Positions 33,591 through 44,505 of a stretch of 64,000 nucleotides of DNA are shown here, in pieces. The position numbers and the translations under genes were made by a program. Position 1 is the first letter of the stretch, and the number at the start of each line of letters is the position of its first letter. This stretch comes from Mytilus trossulus (Eukaryota > Mollusca > Bivalvia > Mytilida > Mytilidae): assembly GCF_036588685.1 (NCBI RefSeq), contig NC_086384.1:55842945-55906944 (forward strand), in the 5' to 3' direction. The notes under the pieces were generated by a model. The model saw nothing but the letters and a program-made list of their open reading frames with translations, made no database searches and had not been told where the DNA came from.

Positions 33591-34809
33591 CTGGTAACAC
33601 AGAAAAGACTTTTTTTTTTCTTTTTTTTATATATGAAATATCTACTTTAATATATTTATAATTGAAGTTAGTGTTTTCCTGTGCTAATTTTTTGTGCGTT
33701 CTTACATATTATATTTGTAATCCTATCATTTGCAATGATTTTTAGTCTACAAAAGCACATTGATATCTCGACATCCACTAAAATTCTTAGGAATATATTA
33801 TTCAACCATATTTAGGTACTTTCAGATTTATCCACTGCGGTGTAACTGATTTGGGTATTAGCTTGCAGTCAATTTGGTACTGTTCAGTTGTTTTTCATAC
33901 CGTTACTAGTAATTAAAACTATGCTGTGTACAGTTTAATCACAAGTACTGAACAGGCTGAAAATATACTGAACAGACCTTACTTGACAGAAAGCGAGTGG
34001 TCTGAAATACTGTACCGCAGAGGATAAGACTAAAAATTGATTAAAAGGTTTAAAAAATATCGTTCAGTTTTTGAAGACTTTTTAATCAAAATTAGTTTAC
34101 CTGTGTTTTAAGAAAGATTAAAATAAATGTCAGTGTTAGGTCTTATAAAAGCTCTGACACATGTGTAAGTGTCTGTTGAGATCCAGGAAAGACGTCATTA
34201 TTTGTGTCGTACAGTTGGATAGATTCAGATCTTGGCATACTGTTTAGTCGCTTGTCTATTGCTCAAAACCTAGATGTGTTTTGTTTCGTCTCAATTATGA
34301 ATATCTAGCATCGCCTTATATTCAAAGTAAATCACCAAAAAAAAAAAAAAAAAAAAGAATATTTGGTGGGTGTTTTTTTTTTCAAAAGCTGAAATAAATA
34401 AGTTTTCGAAAGAGACAATACTTAAATGGTTTAAAAATTGGAGTGGAATATTCTGAAATCAAAATATTATTTTGTTCGAAAAATAATAATGCATAATAAC
34501 GAATGTTCCAATTATATGTTTTATTATCATCTTAACGAAAGATTAAACTTACTTTAGCAAGACTTTAAATGTTCCCAAATTTACATCTGGTATGACGACT
34601 TCTCCCTTTTCCGGACATGCACCTTCAAACATATTATAGAATACTGGACTTCTACTAGCCAACATGTACTTATGCACTTTAACAATACTTTGTTCTGCTC
34701 CAACTTTAAAAATCACATCACACATTATTTCTTTCTTTAGCATATGCATCATGCATTTTGTTATGGATTTATTATCTTGCCAATCCCTTGGGTAATTGTT
34801 TTCGGCCAT
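32555..34809 (-). CDS. BTB-BACK-PHR protein B (BTBD3/BTBD6-like), two coding exons
   Basis: Coding exons join(34809-34553, 33590-32555) give 430 aa. The domain order is the same as in copy A. BTB: CDVIFKVGAEQSIVKVHKYM, LASRSPVFYNMFEG and YIYSDVLDLSL. BACK: FLIKWAGNQCE, LVRFPLIDKTYFANEIVHSG and EEIVSVFSSHYG. PHR: IELKSVILYGPVG, ending GQIAGIEFNA. Its first exon is the most diverged of the three (start MAENNYPRDWQDNKS), while the second exon agrees with copy C at YIYSDVLDLSLDNIQEVLYV. The donor is GTAAGT and the acceptor GTTACCAG. TTTCTTTGTAG abuts the ATG. Both exons are open and free of frameshifts, so the gene looks functional. By family knowledge it is a candidate Cul3-ligase adaptor; the target is unknown. 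Confidence 0.93.
33591..34552 (-). other. Intron of BTB-BACK-PHR gene B
   Basis: 962 bp, GTAAGT to TTACCAG. Contains an A-run of about 20 bases near 34337-34357 and AT-rich sequence. I see no ORF comparable to that in the intron of copy A. Confidence 0.8.
34553..34809 (-). CDS. BTB-BACK-PHR protein B, exon 1
   Basis: 257 nt, ATG at 34809-34807, directly after a TTTCTTTGTAG acceptor. Ends GTC TTG CTA AA before GTAAGT. It has the same length and phase as in copies A and C. Confidence 0.93.
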
Positions 34810-36380
34810 CTACAAAGAAAGTGTATGCATATTAACATAATTTATCAAATCTATATTTGTAGATTGCTTGATTTAATAAGAATAAGAAAAAGAGGAAATT
34901 GAAATTATTCCAAGCTGTTTATTGGTTAGATACAGGCTGAGAAAAAGAAAGAAAAAAAATAAGTAAACCAGTCGATTGAATATCACTGTATATTCACGAT
35001 AGAAGCAGTATACAACGATAATGATAATGGAAAGGTGTTTAAGATCTAGAGATACGTCACCTGCAAAGTGGAACCTTATAATTTGAGATCAGTATGAACC
35101 AAGTATTATTTTTTACTTCTCGACAGGTTTGTCCTGGTTTTACTTACTTGTTTTCAATATGTTTACAGTCCCTAGTCGGAGACGTCATATCGAGTCAACC
35201 AGTCTTTACCACTCTTACCCCTAAGTACCGCGTGTCCAGTTGAGACAAGTATTTGGTTGAACACAGATAGGAAATCGAACATATGAAATCCAACTATCGA
35301 TGCAAGCTCAATAGTAAGACATAAGCAAGCCGGAATAAAAGCGTACACAACGATGTAAGAACATTTGTTCACATGAAAAGCTACTCAATCCAAACATCAT
35401 AATGGAATTATCTCGAATGACCGTAAAACATCATGGACCCCTTTGCTTTCACTTTGTAGATTAGAAATATCAAAGTTAAACATTTGAACATTAACAGATC
35501 AAATATTATTCGTTTCTGTGAAATCTTTTGGATGGAGACACATTTTATTGATATAAAACTGTCAGGAATTATTAACTGTACTCTTAATATATTGCAGTAT
35601 TTTCCTTTTCAATGTATTTCGAATATCAAAGTCAAAACATTTTATTACAAGGTTTTCCCAGTGTAATGTTTATTTACGACATATTATATTTTATCTATTT
35701 CAAAAGATATCATGGCCTAAAATAGCATGTTTGGTGTCATTATATTGATAAAGATTGATAAAATATCAAGGGAGAATGGAGATTTCTATACTAGTATCTT
35801 ATTCCATCCATGCCAGGCTCTTATAAGTATGGCCGAATTGAAAATTTCACAGTATAGATCGTAAATGATTTTTATACCTTAAATTTTATATCAATAAGTA
35901 TTGCAATTTTCATTGTTATTACATGTAATATCAGTATTTAGTACAAATATAATTTTTGAGAAATAGTTTTAGTCATTCAAAGGTTACGTCACTTTTTGCG
36001 TTGATGCCTGGACTAACTGGGGTGTGTGTATTTTTGTGTTGAATTATGTTGGTTTATGTAATGTTATTGGGTTTTTTTTTTCTGTAATTAGTAAATACTT
36101 CAGTTTTATCATGTATATCTTTTATATAGTCATTTTATAAAATTCACTGTTTGCAAAAGTATGAATTATTCTAAATAATGAGGATGTTCTTATCCCAAGC
36201 AAAACGCTATAGCTGTATTCTGCACAACTTTTTTTAACACTTTTAGTCCTCAGTGCTGTTCAACTAAATACTTGTTTTGCTTTCGATCTTTTGTTTCTGA
36301 GCGTCAATAGTAAGTCTTGTGTGGACGAGACGCACCTCTTGCGTATTACATTTTAAATCTGGTGCCTTTTATTAGCTATT
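34810..36380. other. Intergenic sequence upstream of gene B
   Basis: AT-rich. The 5' UTR exon and promoter of gene B may lie here but cannot be placed from the sequence alone. No repeat family was recognised. Confidence 0.5.
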
Positions 36381-36384
36381 ATTT

Positions 36385-37145
36385 GTGTGTTTTCTTTGTC
36401 TAATATGTTCTCCTATTTATTTGTATTGTAGTCCTGTAATGTTATGTTGTCATTTTAATGTTATATTTAACATTGTCATTAAAGCGGGAGGTTTGGCATG
36501 CCACAAAACCAGGTTCAACCACTCATTTTGTGTCCTGTACAAATTCAGGGATATTATGGCCATTGTTATATTATAGTTCGTTTCTGTGTGTATTATTCTT
36601 TAACTTTGGGTTTCCTCTTATATTTGAGTGTGAATTCACTTTACTATAAGACGTGTCACGGTACTTTTCTATCCCGAATTCATGTATTTTGTTTTAATGT
36701 TATACTAGTATTTGTTATTCTCATCGGATTTTGTCTAATGCTTATAGTAGTCAAAGTTACCAGGATTATACTTTAGTTCGCCAGACGCACGTTTCGTCTA
36801 CATAAGACTCATCAGTGACGCTCATATCAAAATATTTATAAAGCCAAACAAGTACAAAGTTGAAGAGCATTGAGGATCCAAAATTCCAAAAAGTGGTGCC
36901 AAATACGGCTAAGGAAATCAATGCCTGGGATAAGAAAATCCTTTGTTTTTCGAAAAATTTAAACTTTATAAACAGGAAATTTTAAAGTTCGTTTCTGTGT
37001 GTTTTTACATTTTAATGTTGTGTCGTTGTTCTCCTTTTATATTTAATGCGTTTCCCTCAGTTTTAGTTTGTAACCCGTGTTTGCTTTTTCTATCGATTTA
37101 TGAGTTTCGAACAGCGGTTTACTACTGTTGCCTTTATTTAAACAA
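36385..37145 (+). repeat. 'CAGCGGTATACTACTGTTGCC' repeat, copy 2, split by another repeat
   Basis: The left part runs to about 36738 (ATCCCGAATTCATGTATTTT, GGATTTTGTCTAATGCTTAT). The right part resumes near 36988 (GTTCGTTTCTGTGTGTTTTT, TTTCCCTCAGTTTTAGTTTG, AACAGCGGTTTACTACTGTT). Comparison with the unbroken copy at 21420-21630 shows that the segment between is an insertion. Overlapping ORFs of 60-110 aa here are repeat-derived. Confidence 0.8.
36740..36987 (+). repeat. 'GCCAGACGCACGTTTCGTCT' repeat, copy 2, nested insertion
   Basis: AGTCAAAGTTACCAGGATTA, TTCGCCAGACGCACGTTTCG, AGCATTGAGGATCCAAAATT, GCCTGGGATAAGAAAATCCT and AAACAGGAAATTTTAAA. It interrupts the repeat at 36385-37145, so it inserted later. 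Confidence 0.8.
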
Positions 37146-37149
37146 TGGA

Positions 37150-38815
37150 TTTTCAGTAAATGACCTCATCACATTAATCTCTCTTGTGATGACTGTGATA
37201 AAAATCATGGCAACAACGTTTAAAAGTACATCTTTTTATCAGCTAACAATGTGCATTTTAAAAAAAGAATTAATATAATCCAAATTTGTAAGCATGTGGG
37301 CGTCTACTAGAAGATAGCATATCAAACAATTTATATGCAGTCGAAATGATATAAAACAATTTGACTTTTTAAATCTGATATTAGGTAAAACACGCGTACA
37401 ATAAAAATTGTTTGACGAAATTTATTTTCACATTGCGCTAGCAGTGACTAATACATTAAAGGGACTTCCAAAAGTATTCAACCGTAATAGCTTTTTTTCA
37501 GTGTCCCAGAATTAATAATTTTCTTGTTACTTTTGAACTACATGATATACATTATTGGGGAAATTATGATTCAAAGAAAGAGTATGATTATAAACAAAAA
37601 ATTATGCAAATGCGCACTTGTAAAATTATAGATATATTGATATGTAACTCGGGACAATATGCAAAATTGCATAATTGGATAACTTAAATAACTTATCTTA
37701 ACTTCATTGTCACTCTGGTATCTTTCGTCCTCTTTTAAACTTGTTTTACTGGTCTAAATCAACTAATTGCAAACATATCTTTATATACTTATTTCACATT
37801 CTTGTCTGTATAAAAATGTAACAATGAAACAACTGCACCCTATGAAATGTTTTCATTTTAACCAGATAAAAATACTTGTTAATAGTATATATTAGAAAAA
37901 AAAACACCATCTTCAATTACAATAGTTGAACAAAATACTTTGAAATCGTTAAACACCAGAATAACTACTTTATAATGAAACTATCGAAATCAAAAGAAGA
38001 ACTCGACACCCATATTTAGTCATCACAAATGTCGAATGTCTATTGTTATTAATTTTAATACTGGGAGCAAAAGGAAAAATTTTAACTCCATTTTAAACAG
38101 AGAAATGCCCGCCAAAAATTCATTTACATGTAAACTTTACGGGACAGTGAAATTGAAGAAATCACAATGTCCTTTTATCTATCAGTACGTATACCAGCCG
38201 ATAGTACACAAAAAGTGCGCTGACAGTTTTGCTTAAATATATTTAGAGATAAAACTTCAACTTACAGTATGCTTCCTGATTTTGATAACAAAAATTTCTT
38301 TTTCACGTGGGTATGATAGCCAAAGAAGAAATATTCCTTGAAGTTCACCTATCTTAAATGATGTGTAAAATCCAACCGGACTACTTTTATACACCTGGAC
38401 AGAAAATCAATAAAATATGCATTCTATCGTCTCCCTTGAAGTAAAACAATGGTTTACAAATTAACTGCAGTTGGAATATTCCTCAAACAATATTTAAAAC
38501 TAATAATTATGCTTGGACATGTATGCATGAATCTTTTTGGTTATTAAAAATCCGAACGAATTAACGAGATTGACTCCAAAATGAAAAGGCAACTGAAATT
38601 GAAATATAGACTAGTACTGTCTTTATCGTTTTAACGTGTTTTTCTCCAAAATGACCAGTTCGTATTTGAAATAAAACAAACCGGCATTTTTTTTAACTTC
38701 ACTGACCGAGATCGTCCTAAATAATAATGCACGCAACATTTACCACTTGACGTTAGCTATCTATGCCGTATATCGACCAATCCATGGCAGAGAATCATTT
38801 TAAAGAAACGGAGTG
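37150..38815. other. Intergenic AT-rich sequence, nothing recognised
   Basis: No coding, tandem or terminal-repeat structure could be supported. A 66-aa + strand ORF at 38036-38236 resembles nothing I know. Confidence 0.5.
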
Positions 38816-38832
38816 GCTTTTTGTCCGGCTAA

Positions 38833-39315
38833 CCGGACGAATAGTGCCAGGGCTATTTGTCCGGAAATTGCAATGCGCAATAAGATTTCAGTAACAGTGC
38901 GGTTTCCCTTTTTTCGGGGGAGGGGAGATGTTAAAGAAAAATTTCAAACCCCTCACACAAAATATGGATAACTTTATGTCAAGGTGTCTATAATTCTCTC
39001 TGACAGCTACAGTCAACCTTTTTCAGCTAGACAAAATCCTTAATGTTACTTAAAATGTATGAATTAACACGACCCGAGTTTGGTTTACAAGTATTTTTTT
39101 CTCTCTTCTTAAAATATCCACATTAGACTATATACTAGAGTATAAAGAAAACACAGTTTCAATTACCAGTAACAAAATTGGGTCCTAACAATAAAGATTA
39201 CAAACATTTGCTACCCCTGGTGCTGCTGACGATAATATTACACGTACTCTCACACAAATAGTGACATGCGCATTGTATTGGTCGGACAAATAGTCCAGGT
39301 ACTATTCGTCCGGCA
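38833..39315. mobile_element. MITE with CCGGACGAATAG ends (~480 bp)
   Basis: The left arm CCGGACGAATAGTGCCAGGG, continuing CTATTTGTCCG, is mirrored on the right as CGGACAAATAGTCCAGGTAC then TATTCGTCCGG. About 27 of 31 bases match. A further GTCCGG lies just outside the left end. No coding sequence lies inside. No clear target duplication was found. Confidence 0.7.
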
Positions 39316-39609
39316 TTATTGATGCTGTATATTAAAAACAATAAGTTTTTTTTATCTATATTCGTCTTTTCACGTGCATGAAAGAAATTAAAACTTTAAC
39401 TTAGTTTGTCAATTTTACATGAACATGTCTCAAAAGGAACGAGTTCTGTCGAGAGGCATTGATTCAGAATTCAACATAAATACAGCAATTACCAACATAT
39501 AAAAACATTTATTTAATTGATACAGATTCCATTTATAGTTTGACAAACGAAAAGAACCTACTCGTTGTTTGGCCTTTCAACTTCCGGTTTGTCTCTATAT
39601 GAAAAATAT

Positions 39610-40060
39610 AGCACAGTTATTAACTGTGAAAATCAAATGTACGCATAAATAGAAATAAGTAAAATCACAAAAATACTGAATTTAGAGGAAGATCAATTCG
39701 GAAAGTTCATGATCACACGGCAAAATCAAATAACAAAACTTATAAAAAACGAATGGACAAGAACTGTCATATTTCTGACCTGGTACAGGCATTTTCAAAT
39801 GTAGAAAATGGTGGATTAAACCTGGTTTTATAGCGCTAACCCTCTCACTTTAATGACAGTCTAATCAAATTCCGTTTTATTTACAATGATGCGTTAACTA
39901 AAGACACAATAAATAAAATAGTCAAAATATGGGTACAGCAGTCATCATCGTGTAACAATTTTAAAGGGAACCATATAACAGAACACAAAAACATCTATCT
40001 ACAAACACATTCATTGATTTGCGTGTCTGACGTCAGAAAATTTTATACATCACATATATT
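39610..40060 (+). repeat. Dispersed repeat with 'GACCTGGTACAGGCATTTTC'
   Basis: ACGAATGGACAAGAACTGTC, GACCTGGTACAGGCATTTTC, GGTGGATTAAACCTGGTTTT and AACCCTCTCACTTTAATGAC. Seen in reverse at 26520-26810. Confidence 0.7.
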
Positions 40061-40384
40061 TTTCGTTTAATGTACATACAAACAATTTTAAAATTTCACA
40101 TAGGGAATGCTAGCATACAAGGTTAAAAAATCAGAAGTATGTTAGGTTTTTAGAGATTTTAAATACTCCAAAAGTTATATAGAATTTATAAGAATCCACA
40201 AATAGTTTATAAAACGAACACAACCAGTAAAATAACGAACAGACGACTATACTAGTTATATTTCCTTCAGCACCAATATGCGTCCCCAAAGACAAAGAGA
40301 ACGAGTTTCTACTTACAGCCTGCATTATGAATAAGTATTATAATTATCCTCAGATTATATACATTTGGCACTATATTGTCAATA

Positions 40385-40625
40385 CTAGTATATGGTAGAG
40401 GTAATCTATGCTTGGGAAAAGAAAGTCCTTAGTTTTCGAAAAATTCAAAGTTATGTTAACAAGAAATTTATAAAATTTACCACATTATTGATATTCATGT
40501 CAACACTGCAGTGATTACTACTGGGCTGGTTCATAAGCAAATAGTTATCAAAGGTACTAGGATTATAACTTAGTACGCCAGACGCGCGTTTCGTCTTCAT
40601 AAGACTCATCAGTGACGCTCATATC
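40385..40625 (+). repeat. 'GCCAGACGCGCGTTTCGTCT' repeat, copy 3, permuted
   Basis: Here the order is TCTATGCTTGGGAAAAGAAA, CGAAAAATTC, CATTATTGATATTCATGTCA, ACTACTGGGCTGG, then AGTTATCAAAGGTACTAGGA, GTACGCCAGACGCGCG and CATCAGTGACGCTC. That is the end of one unit followed by the start of the next, as in a head-to-tail dimer. Confidence 0.8.
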
Positions 40626-40844
40626 AATAAATATCATGAGTTATTTGAAGGAATAAAATGTACAAACCTATACAACATTTATATAAAACAGAAATTACAA
40701 ATAATTTAACAAAAAACGGCTTGTGCTTATCTTTTAAAACAGAACGAGTAATCAGAGTTTTATGCATTATGAAAATAAATTGTATATTGTTATATACATT
40801 TGGCACTTATCAGGCAACAATGGGGCGATAAACTAATTGTTTAA

Positions 40845-41118
40845 GGTAGTACCTATTAACACTACAGGGAGATAACTCTGTAAAATTAGGTTAACGTTTT
40901 CATCATATTGTTAAGAAAATATTAAGCTTCTCAATGATCGAAATTCGTGTTTGTCAAATTGCTTTAAATTTAACAAATGTTTTCCGAGAAAGTGATTGGT
41001 TCAATTTTTTTTAATTTTTTTTTAAATATTTTTCAAAGGGTCAAAGTAAATGTTTTGTCAAACTTTTAAGAAAATTAAACGAGCCAAATTAGTTTTAGTC
41101 AAGGTGTTGGGTACCACC
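40845..41118. mobile_element. TTAA-flanked MITE (GGTAGTACC ends), copy 1
   Basis: TTAA at 40841-40844 and at 41119-41122 flank inverted ends GGTAGTACC..AACACT and ..GGTGTTGGGTACCACC. A TTAA duplication with GG termini is what piggyBac- or Kolobok-type elements leave. The interior contains GGGAGATAACTCTGTAAA and AATATTAAGCTTCTCA, shared loosely with the element at 56235-56443. It lies just 3' of gene C. Confidence 0.7.
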
Positions 41119-41154
41119 TTAAAGTCATCACAATGTTCAATGTCAAGTTCTATA

Positions 41155-42193
41155 TTATGCATTGAATTCTATCCCTGCTATTTGACCCTGTTCTACACTT
41201 GTACCAGTGGTACAGTTTGGTGAATTCTCAAAGGTTATAACTATATCATCTATTCGACATTTTTGTTTACATTGTTTCCCGTAGTATGCATCAAACTTTA
41301 TACTGTCTACCATTATAGTAAACAAGGTATTAGCATTTATTGGAATAGGTTCTGATAAAAGAACAGTTTGTAGTTCACTACTCTGTGTACAGCTCTCGTA
41401 CTTTTGAGTAAATATTTCATGGCCGCCATCATTAAGAATCTTTACAGTTATGTCCCTAACAGAGATAGGCACATTACCGACTGGACCAAATAAAATCACG
41501 GATTTAAGTTCAATGTTTCTATTCACTTTTACATTCAAAGCATCATACTTTTTACCTGTATGATACCATGGACTAGCAACAGATCTATGGCGCCAAACCG
41601 TGCAATCCTTCTTATTATAACATAATTTTGAATTTCGGACTGATTCTGCGAAAAATTCGTTCTTCCTACCAAAGTGGGAAGAAAACACACTAATTACTTC
41701 TTCCGAATTCAGAAGACCAGAATGGGCAATCTCTTTTGCAAAATACTCTTTGTCAACCAACGGAAACCGGACCAGATACAGCAAGGGACCAGTTAATTCT
41801 CGTAAGTTTTCACCGGATGCCGTTTTAAATTCTGACTCACATTGGTGACTTGCCCACTTTATTAGAAATCGGCAAATATCTGTTTCGGAACAATATATGG
41901 AATCCAGTCTCAATATAGCTTCCATGCATTCTTTTGACATTTTAATAGCATTTGGCGCTATCAGGCATTCAGCTGCATTTTTCTGAATATGCTCGAGACT
42001 CTTGATTTTGAGATGCTCAAGGTGAAAATGAGATGCAACATTGAATACCCCTGGTGCATTCGATGTTTCAACTGACGATAAGAGCAGACTCGTACATTCA
42101 TCTTTCATTGTTGATAGCATATACTTTTCGGCACCATAAAGCACTTCTTGAATGTTGTCAAGTGAAAGATCCAGTACATCTGAATAAATATAC
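41155..42193 (-). CDS. BTB-BACK-PHR protein C, exon 2
   Basis: The exon starts after CTTTACAG, with G completing the lysine codon before YIYSDVLDLSL. It reads YGAEKYM where A and B have YVAEKYM. It ends EFNA with a stop at 41155-41157. Confidence 0.93.
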
Positions 42194-43212
42194 CTGTAAA
42201 GAAAGAAACAAAATATCGCTTATTTATGAGAGTCTGTGTGGTTTTATTATAATAGAGAATACTAGTAATAATTATAGATTATCGTTGATCATCTCCACGA
42301 GATTGATAGTCTCTCTTGAACCGTTATCTTTGCATCTCAATCGAGTTGAGATGAAATGATAATCTATGTATCGCTATTTTACCTATGATGACTTTGTCAA
42401 TTTCATGTAAATTTCATTAGCAACGCCAAGTGCCTCCTTAGTTTCTAACGATAATTTTCCATCTCAAGCGAGCAGCATGATATGAAAAATGCTCACAAAG
42501 AAAAAATCAAAGGAAAAATTCACAAAATAGCGATAAACTTCAAAGGGTATGAAGTGTTGTCTTAATCAGAAATGTTCTTGCGCGAATCTATTTTTTTTTC
42601 AATAAAATTTGTTTCCAAAATTTAACACTATGAGTCAAGCAGAAAATCTTGATCCCGGACAGTTTCTTTGTCATCTGCTTGACCACAATATTTCATTTCT
42701 TCAAATTGGGAATCAGAACACCCCCTTCCCCAATTTTAAGTCAAATTGTCCTTCCCTTACACACAATACACAGGTAAATAACGGCAACAGTAGTATACCG
42801 CTGTCCAAAACTCATAAATCCATGGACAAAAAACTAAATCGGAATAACAAACTAAAACCAAGGGAAACGCATTAAATATAAAAGGAGAACAACGACATAA
42901 CACTAAAATGTAACACACACAGAAATGGACCGTCAAACATACATATATATCTTACTTCAACAAAACTTTAAAAGTTGCTGAATCAATATCTGTTACGATG
43001 ATTTCTCCCTTTTCAGGACAAGAACCTTCAAACATGGTATAAAACACGGGACTTCGGCTCGCCAACATGTACTTGTGCGCTTTGATAATACTTTGATCTG
43101 TTCCAACATAGAATGTGACGTCACACATAATTTCCTTCTCTAACATGTATGTCATACATTCTGATAGTGATTTGCCATCTTGCCAGTCTACCGTTCCCTC
43201 TGGTTCAGCCAT
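41155..43212 (-). CDS. BTB-BACK-PHR protein C (BTBD3/BTBD6-like), two coding exons
   Basis: Coding exons join(43212-42956, 42193-41155) give 431 aa. BTB (about residues 20-125): CDVTFYVGTDQSIIKAHKYM and LASRSPVFYTMFEGSCPEKG, then YIYSDVLDLSLDNIQEVLYG. BACK (about 130-240): FLIKWASHQCE, LVRFPLVDKEYFAKEIAHSG and EEVISVFSSHFG. PHR (about 265-428): IELKSVILFGPVG, ending EQGQIAGIEFNA. Exon 1 is closest to copy A (about 12 differences in 86 residues), while the start of exon 2 is closest to copy B. That mixed relationship suggests gene conversion or uneven divergence. The donor is GTAAGA, the acceptor TTTACAG, and TTTATTACAG abuts the ATG. All reading frames are open. Role by family: Cul3-ligase adaptor; substrate unknown. 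Confidence 0.93.
42194..42955 (-). other. Intron of BTB-BACK-PHR gene C
   Basis: 762 bp, GTAAGA to TTTACAG. About 42775-42935 is a reverse copy of the 'CAGCGGTATACTACTGTTGCC' repeat. A + strand ORF (42609-42875) begins MFPKFNTMSQAENLDPGQFL and runs into that repeat. It has no recognised family and is probably chance. Confidence 0.8.
42775..42935 (-). repeat. 'CAGCGGTATACTACTGTTGCC' repeat, copy 3 (reverse)
   Basis: ACGGCAACAGTAGTATACCG, CTCATAAATCCATGGACAAA, AACTAAAACCAAGGGAAACG and AAAAGGAGAACAACGACATA are the reverse complement of the order at 21500-21630. Confidence 0.85.
42956..43212 (-). CDS. BTB-BACK-PHR protein C, exon 1
   Basis: 257 nt, ATG at 43212-43210, directly after a TTTATTACAG acceptor. 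Begins MAEPEGTVDWQDGKSLSECM. An open frame runs a few codons upstream of this ATG (MFVCDLLQ) into the presumed 5' UTR intron and should not be included. Confidence 0.92.
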
Positions 43213-43850
43213 CTGTAATAAATCGCAGACAAACAATTAATAAACTATTTAACTGTAATGTCATACATTGTTCAAACAATATCTTCGTACCAGGCAAACA
43301 CAAGTATTCAAATATTAGTACCAACCGCGATTCGCATTGGTTGGTATGGTTCGAAATATCGGAAACGGGACGTGTAATGTAAATACTATATCTACAAAAA
43401 ATAGAAATACAAAGAGGCACTTATCGTTCATTATATATATATATATATGTATGCGATTCTGGTTTAAGTCTTTTTTCCCTTCTATTTCACAAAGATATAT
43501 AAAAGGCCCTTTCAGGATGAATTGTGATACAATTCCTACTGAAGAAGCATCTTCTCTTAAAACAACTAAAGAAAAAAACAAATAAGCTGATAGTAACCCT
43601 TTGAATTGCACGGCCAAGAGATGGGAAAGACGGACACAGAAAAACATTTTTTTGGGCGCTCAAATCTTCTTACATGGCCGGGACACATTGGAGTAACAGA
43701 ACAACATCGATAAAAAAGGAATAATCGGTTCTTTTCAAATCGGCACTAAACACATAAATAAATCAAAAAGACATAAACAGAAAGAACCGATCATAGAGTG
43801 CTCACAGTTATTGGAACTTAAGACAAAGCAATGTTCCAAATACTATCCCC
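43213..43850. other. Sequence upstream of gene C, nothing recognised
   Basis: Overlapping ORFs on both strands (about 43149-43647) are mutually inconsistent and look like chance. An (AT)n run lies at about 43433-43447. The 5' UTR exon and promoter of gene C may be here but cannot be placed. Confidence 0.5.
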
Positions 43851-43854
43851 GAGG

Positions 43855-44505
43855 GTGTCACAAGTCCAGTAGTCAACACTTATGTGCAGATATGAATTAT
43901 CATTGATATGGTCATATTTATAAATTTACTGTTGACCAAACTTTTGAAAGTTTAACAAAGTTTAAAATACTATGACTTCTGCCTCAGGAATAGAAAACCT
44001 TAGTTGTTTTTGGCTAAACTATTAGGAATTTTGGTCCTAAATGCTCTTCAAGCCGTAACTTTATTTGGCCTTTTTTACTTTTTTAGATTCGAGCGTCACT
44101 TATGAGTCTTTTGTAGACGAAACGCGCGTCTGACGTAAATACAAAATTTAATCCTTGTATTAATTTTGAGTTTATTTACAGCCGCTGAGTCGATTCCACT
44201 GCTGTTTGAGTTTTAATTTCCCGAGCGTATCACCATGCAGTCCAGTAGTCAACACTTATGTGCTGACATGAATTATCATTGATATGGTCATATTTATAAA
44301 TTTACTGTTAACAAAACTTTTGATTTTTTGAAATACTAAGGCTATCAGGAATAGATTAGCTGTTTTTGGCCAAACTATTAGAATTTTGGTCCCCAATGCT
44401 CTTCAACTTCGTACTTTATTTGGCCTTTTTAACATTTTTAGGATTCAAACGCCACTGATCAGTCTTTTGTAGACGAAACGCGCGTCTGGCGTAAATACAA
44501 AATAT
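43855..44505 (-). repeat. 'GTAGACGAAACGCGCGTCTG' repeat, two direct copies (reverse)
   Basis: Copy a is 43862-44150 and copy b 44228-44505. Each runs CCAGTAGTCAACACTTATGT, GATATGGTCATATTTATAAA, AATGCTCTTCAA, TTTATTTGGCC and GTAGACGAAACGCGCGTCTG. They are diverged (about one difference every 10 bases) and separated by about 75 bp. They are the reverse complement of the copies at 25216 and 36740. Confidence 0.85.

Noticed and set aside
36385-37278. Four overlapping + strand ORFs of 63-111 aa
   Set aside because: They lie in two nested dispersed repeats and are not conserved in the other copies.
43149-43647. Several overlapping ORFs on both strands upstream of gene C
   Set aside because: They overlap in opposite orientation with no recognisable domain or splice support. 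One includes the intron before the ATG of gene C.
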